Shown here piece by piece: positions 62,830 to 64,000 of a DNA stretch of 64,000 nt. The DNA lies in NCBI GenBank assembly GCA_965276005.1, contig OZ254962.1, forward strand, positions 744,001 through 808,000, written 5' to 3'. The stretch's first letter is position 1, and the number at the start of each line of letters is the position of its first letter. The translations under genes were made by a program, and so were the position numbers. The notes below the pieces were generated by a model, which had not been told where the DNA came from, searched no databases, and saw only the letters and a list, made by a program, of their open reading frames with translations. Source of the DNA: G965232465 sp965276005. Its GTDB lineage: Bacteria; Pseudomonadota; Alphaproteobacteria; JAQWUY01.

Positions 62830-63981
62830 TCAAAATTGAAAATCTTTGTTGGCTTTGTTTAGGGTCGGGGACAACAGCACCGGCACATCCATCTTGTGTA
62901 CCCAAGCATTTTGTACAAAACCGAACGCAACCATGATGGTCAGCATCACTGTTCCCCCGTATGATAACAGCGGGAATGGCACCCCTACCACTGGAAACAG
63001 CCCCATCGCCATGCCCGTGTTAATCAGCACATACAAAAAGAAAGTCATCCCCACACCGATACATAAAATTTTGCTGTAATATGCCCGCACAGAAAACGCT
63101 ATTAGGAATATGCGCAGTACAATAAACATCACCAACAACAAAATGATCACTGACCCGACAAAGCCAAATTCTTCGGCAATAGCAGAAAAAATAAAGTCCG
63201 TGTGTTTTTCTGGTAAAAACCCAAATTGGCTTTGTTCGCCACGAATATATCCCCGTCCGTTAAATCCCCCCGATCCGATGGCAATTTTGCTTTGCAGTAT
63301 GTGGTACCCCTGCCCCAAAGTATCGACAGTCGGGTCAAAAAAAGTCATAATGCGTTTTTTCTGATACGGCAACAATACATATGTCCAGCCTATGGGAATA
63401 GCGGCAATCCCCCCGACCACGCCCCCCAATATCCACACATACGATATGCCTGCTACTACGACCACGCTTGCCCCCCCGACCAATATTAACACAGCCGTAC
63501 CCAAATCCGGTTGCTGCATTACCAACACAGCAGGCACCACAATCAACGCAACCGCAACACATACACATATCGGGTGTGAGACTTGCCGTTGCGACAAGCC
63601 GCTATAAAATCGTGCCAGTACCAGTATCAGGGCAATTTTGGCAACTTCGGACGGCTGCAAGTGAAACACCCCTAAATCGATCCATCGCCTTGCCCCCATA
63701 CCCACAGATCCCGCCACATCCACATACACCAACAACGCCACCGCCGCCGCATATGCCCCCCATGCCATTTTATACCACAATCGCAACGGCACCACCGCCA
63801 CACCTATCATCAACACGGACGCCGCCGCAAAGCGTAAAATATGCTGTATTGCCCACGGTGCCATCGCCCCATCGGCAACGGAGTACAACGCCATAGTCCC
63901 CATCGATGCCAACACCAGTATCGCCACATACAATATCCAATCGATGGCTTTTAGTTTATCGATAAGTATCAAAAACCACAT
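62830..63981 (-). CDS. rodA: Rod shape-determining SEDS glycosyltransferase RodA
   Basis: This 383-residue SEDS protein polymerises peptidoglycan during elongation with PBP2. It has about ten membrane helices. The family motifs are ARRWIDLGVFHLQPSEVAKIALIL (with the QPSE motif), QPDLGTA, GFLPEKHTDFIFSAIAEEFGF, and VGVPFPLLSYGGT near the C-terminus. The start MWFLILIDKLKAIDWILYV is the normal N-terminus. The gene may follow a penicillin-binding protein gene beyond the window edge, the usual arrangement. Its last bases are duplicated at 62281-62310. Confidence 0.93.
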   Translation of the reverse strand: MWFLILIDKLKAIDWILYVAILVLASMGTMALYSVADGAMAPWAIQHILRFAAASVLMIGVAVVPLRLWYKMAWGAYAAAVALLVYVDVAGSVGMGARRWIDLGVFHLQPSEVAKIALILVLARFYSGLSQRQVSHPICVCVAVALIVVPAVLVMQQPDLGTAVLILVGGASVVVVAGISYVWILGGVVGGIAAIPIGWTYVLLPYQKKRIMTFFDPTVDTLGQGYHILQSKIAIGSGGFNGRGYIRGEQSQFGFLPEKHTDFIFSAIAEEFGFVGSVIILLLVMFIVLRIFLIAFSVRAYYSKILCIGVGMTFFLYVLINTGMAMGLFPVVGVPFPLLSYGGTVMLTIMVAFGFVQNAWVHKMDVPVLLSPTLNKANKDFQF

Positions 63982-64000
63982 CAGCTGTGTTTCCCTGTAT

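Larger units (their letters stand above)
61800..62860. repeat. Tandem duplication of about 520 bases containing the DUF1640-like gene
   Basis: Unit 1 (about 61800-62312) and unit 2 (about 62319-62860) start with TTCATACC(C/T)TGTAA, the end of the UbiH-like gene in unit 1, and end with AAAAT(C/T)GAAAATCT followed by GACTTTGTTTA or GGCTTTGTTTA. In unit 2 this end is the 3' end of rodA; in unit 1 it is a stranded copy of it. The duplication therefore took in the whole spacer between the two convergent genes plus a few codons of each. Confidence 0.85.

Noticed and set aside
1..64000. tRNA, rRNA, prophage or transposase genes
   Set aside because: I looked for T-loop-like sequences, rRNA segments and transposase or integrase motifs and found none convincing; a covariance-model scan was not possible here.

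Overview
The window reads as a chromosomal segment of an alphaproteobacterium. The evidence is gene order plus one diagnostic end gene. The 5' edge holds the last part of a CcrM-type GANTC adenine methyltransferase. The order fabD-fabG-acpP-mltG-gmk, dnaB-alr-mlaE-mlaF-radA-cvpA, rpsF-rpsR-rplI and carB-greA is the arrangement I know from alphaproteobacteria. Genes for outer-membrane lipid transport (mlaEF), peptidoglycan (alr, mltG, rodA) and division (ftsK) show a normal Gram-negative envelope. I cannot name a genus. No rRNA, tRNA, CRISPR array or transposase was recognised.

Layout. 1-207: ccrM tail. 208-659: AT-rich leader with a candidate structured RNA. 660-5792: an oligopeptide ABC importer (oppA, oppB, oppC and a fused double ATPase). 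5995-8199: an intimin/invasin-like inverse autotransporter whose promoter spacer is a 13-A run. 8371-8817: a DUF1640-like coiled-coil membrane protein. 9092-10349: rpsF-rpsR-rplI. 10419-23037 (minus): two giant FHA/two-partner-secretion adhesin genes. 23378-33737 (plus): a housekeeping run for fatty acid synthesis, cell wall, replication, lipid transport and repair. 33781-42624 (minus): an M42 peptidase, lepA, an AT-rich accessory patch of four unknown small genes with decayed duplicates, greA and carB. 42729-57229 (minus): two more giant adhesin genes. 57443-60419 (minus): rsmD and ftsK. 60567-61814: a UbiH-family monooxygenase. 61892-62730: a tandemly duplicated DUF1640-like gene. 62830-63981 (minus): rodA.

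The striking part is the surface-protein repertoire. Four paralogous TpsA-like proteins (about 1,850-2,550 residues) share an almost constant N-terminal secretion/beta-helix region, then 6 to 24 FG-GAP-type repeats, then a small conserved C-terminal domain that I do not recognise. Two of them carry a homopolymer at the start of the gene with a length that puts the body out of frame (16 G and 12 A). In both, a change of one or two bases would restore one long ORF beginning with a signal peptide. A third surface gene, the inverse autotransporter, has its homopolymer between the -35 and -10 boxes. Together these look like a phase-variable adhesin system that uses both translational and transcriptional switches, although assembly error in homopolymers must be excluded first. 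No TpsB transporter gene lies in the window.
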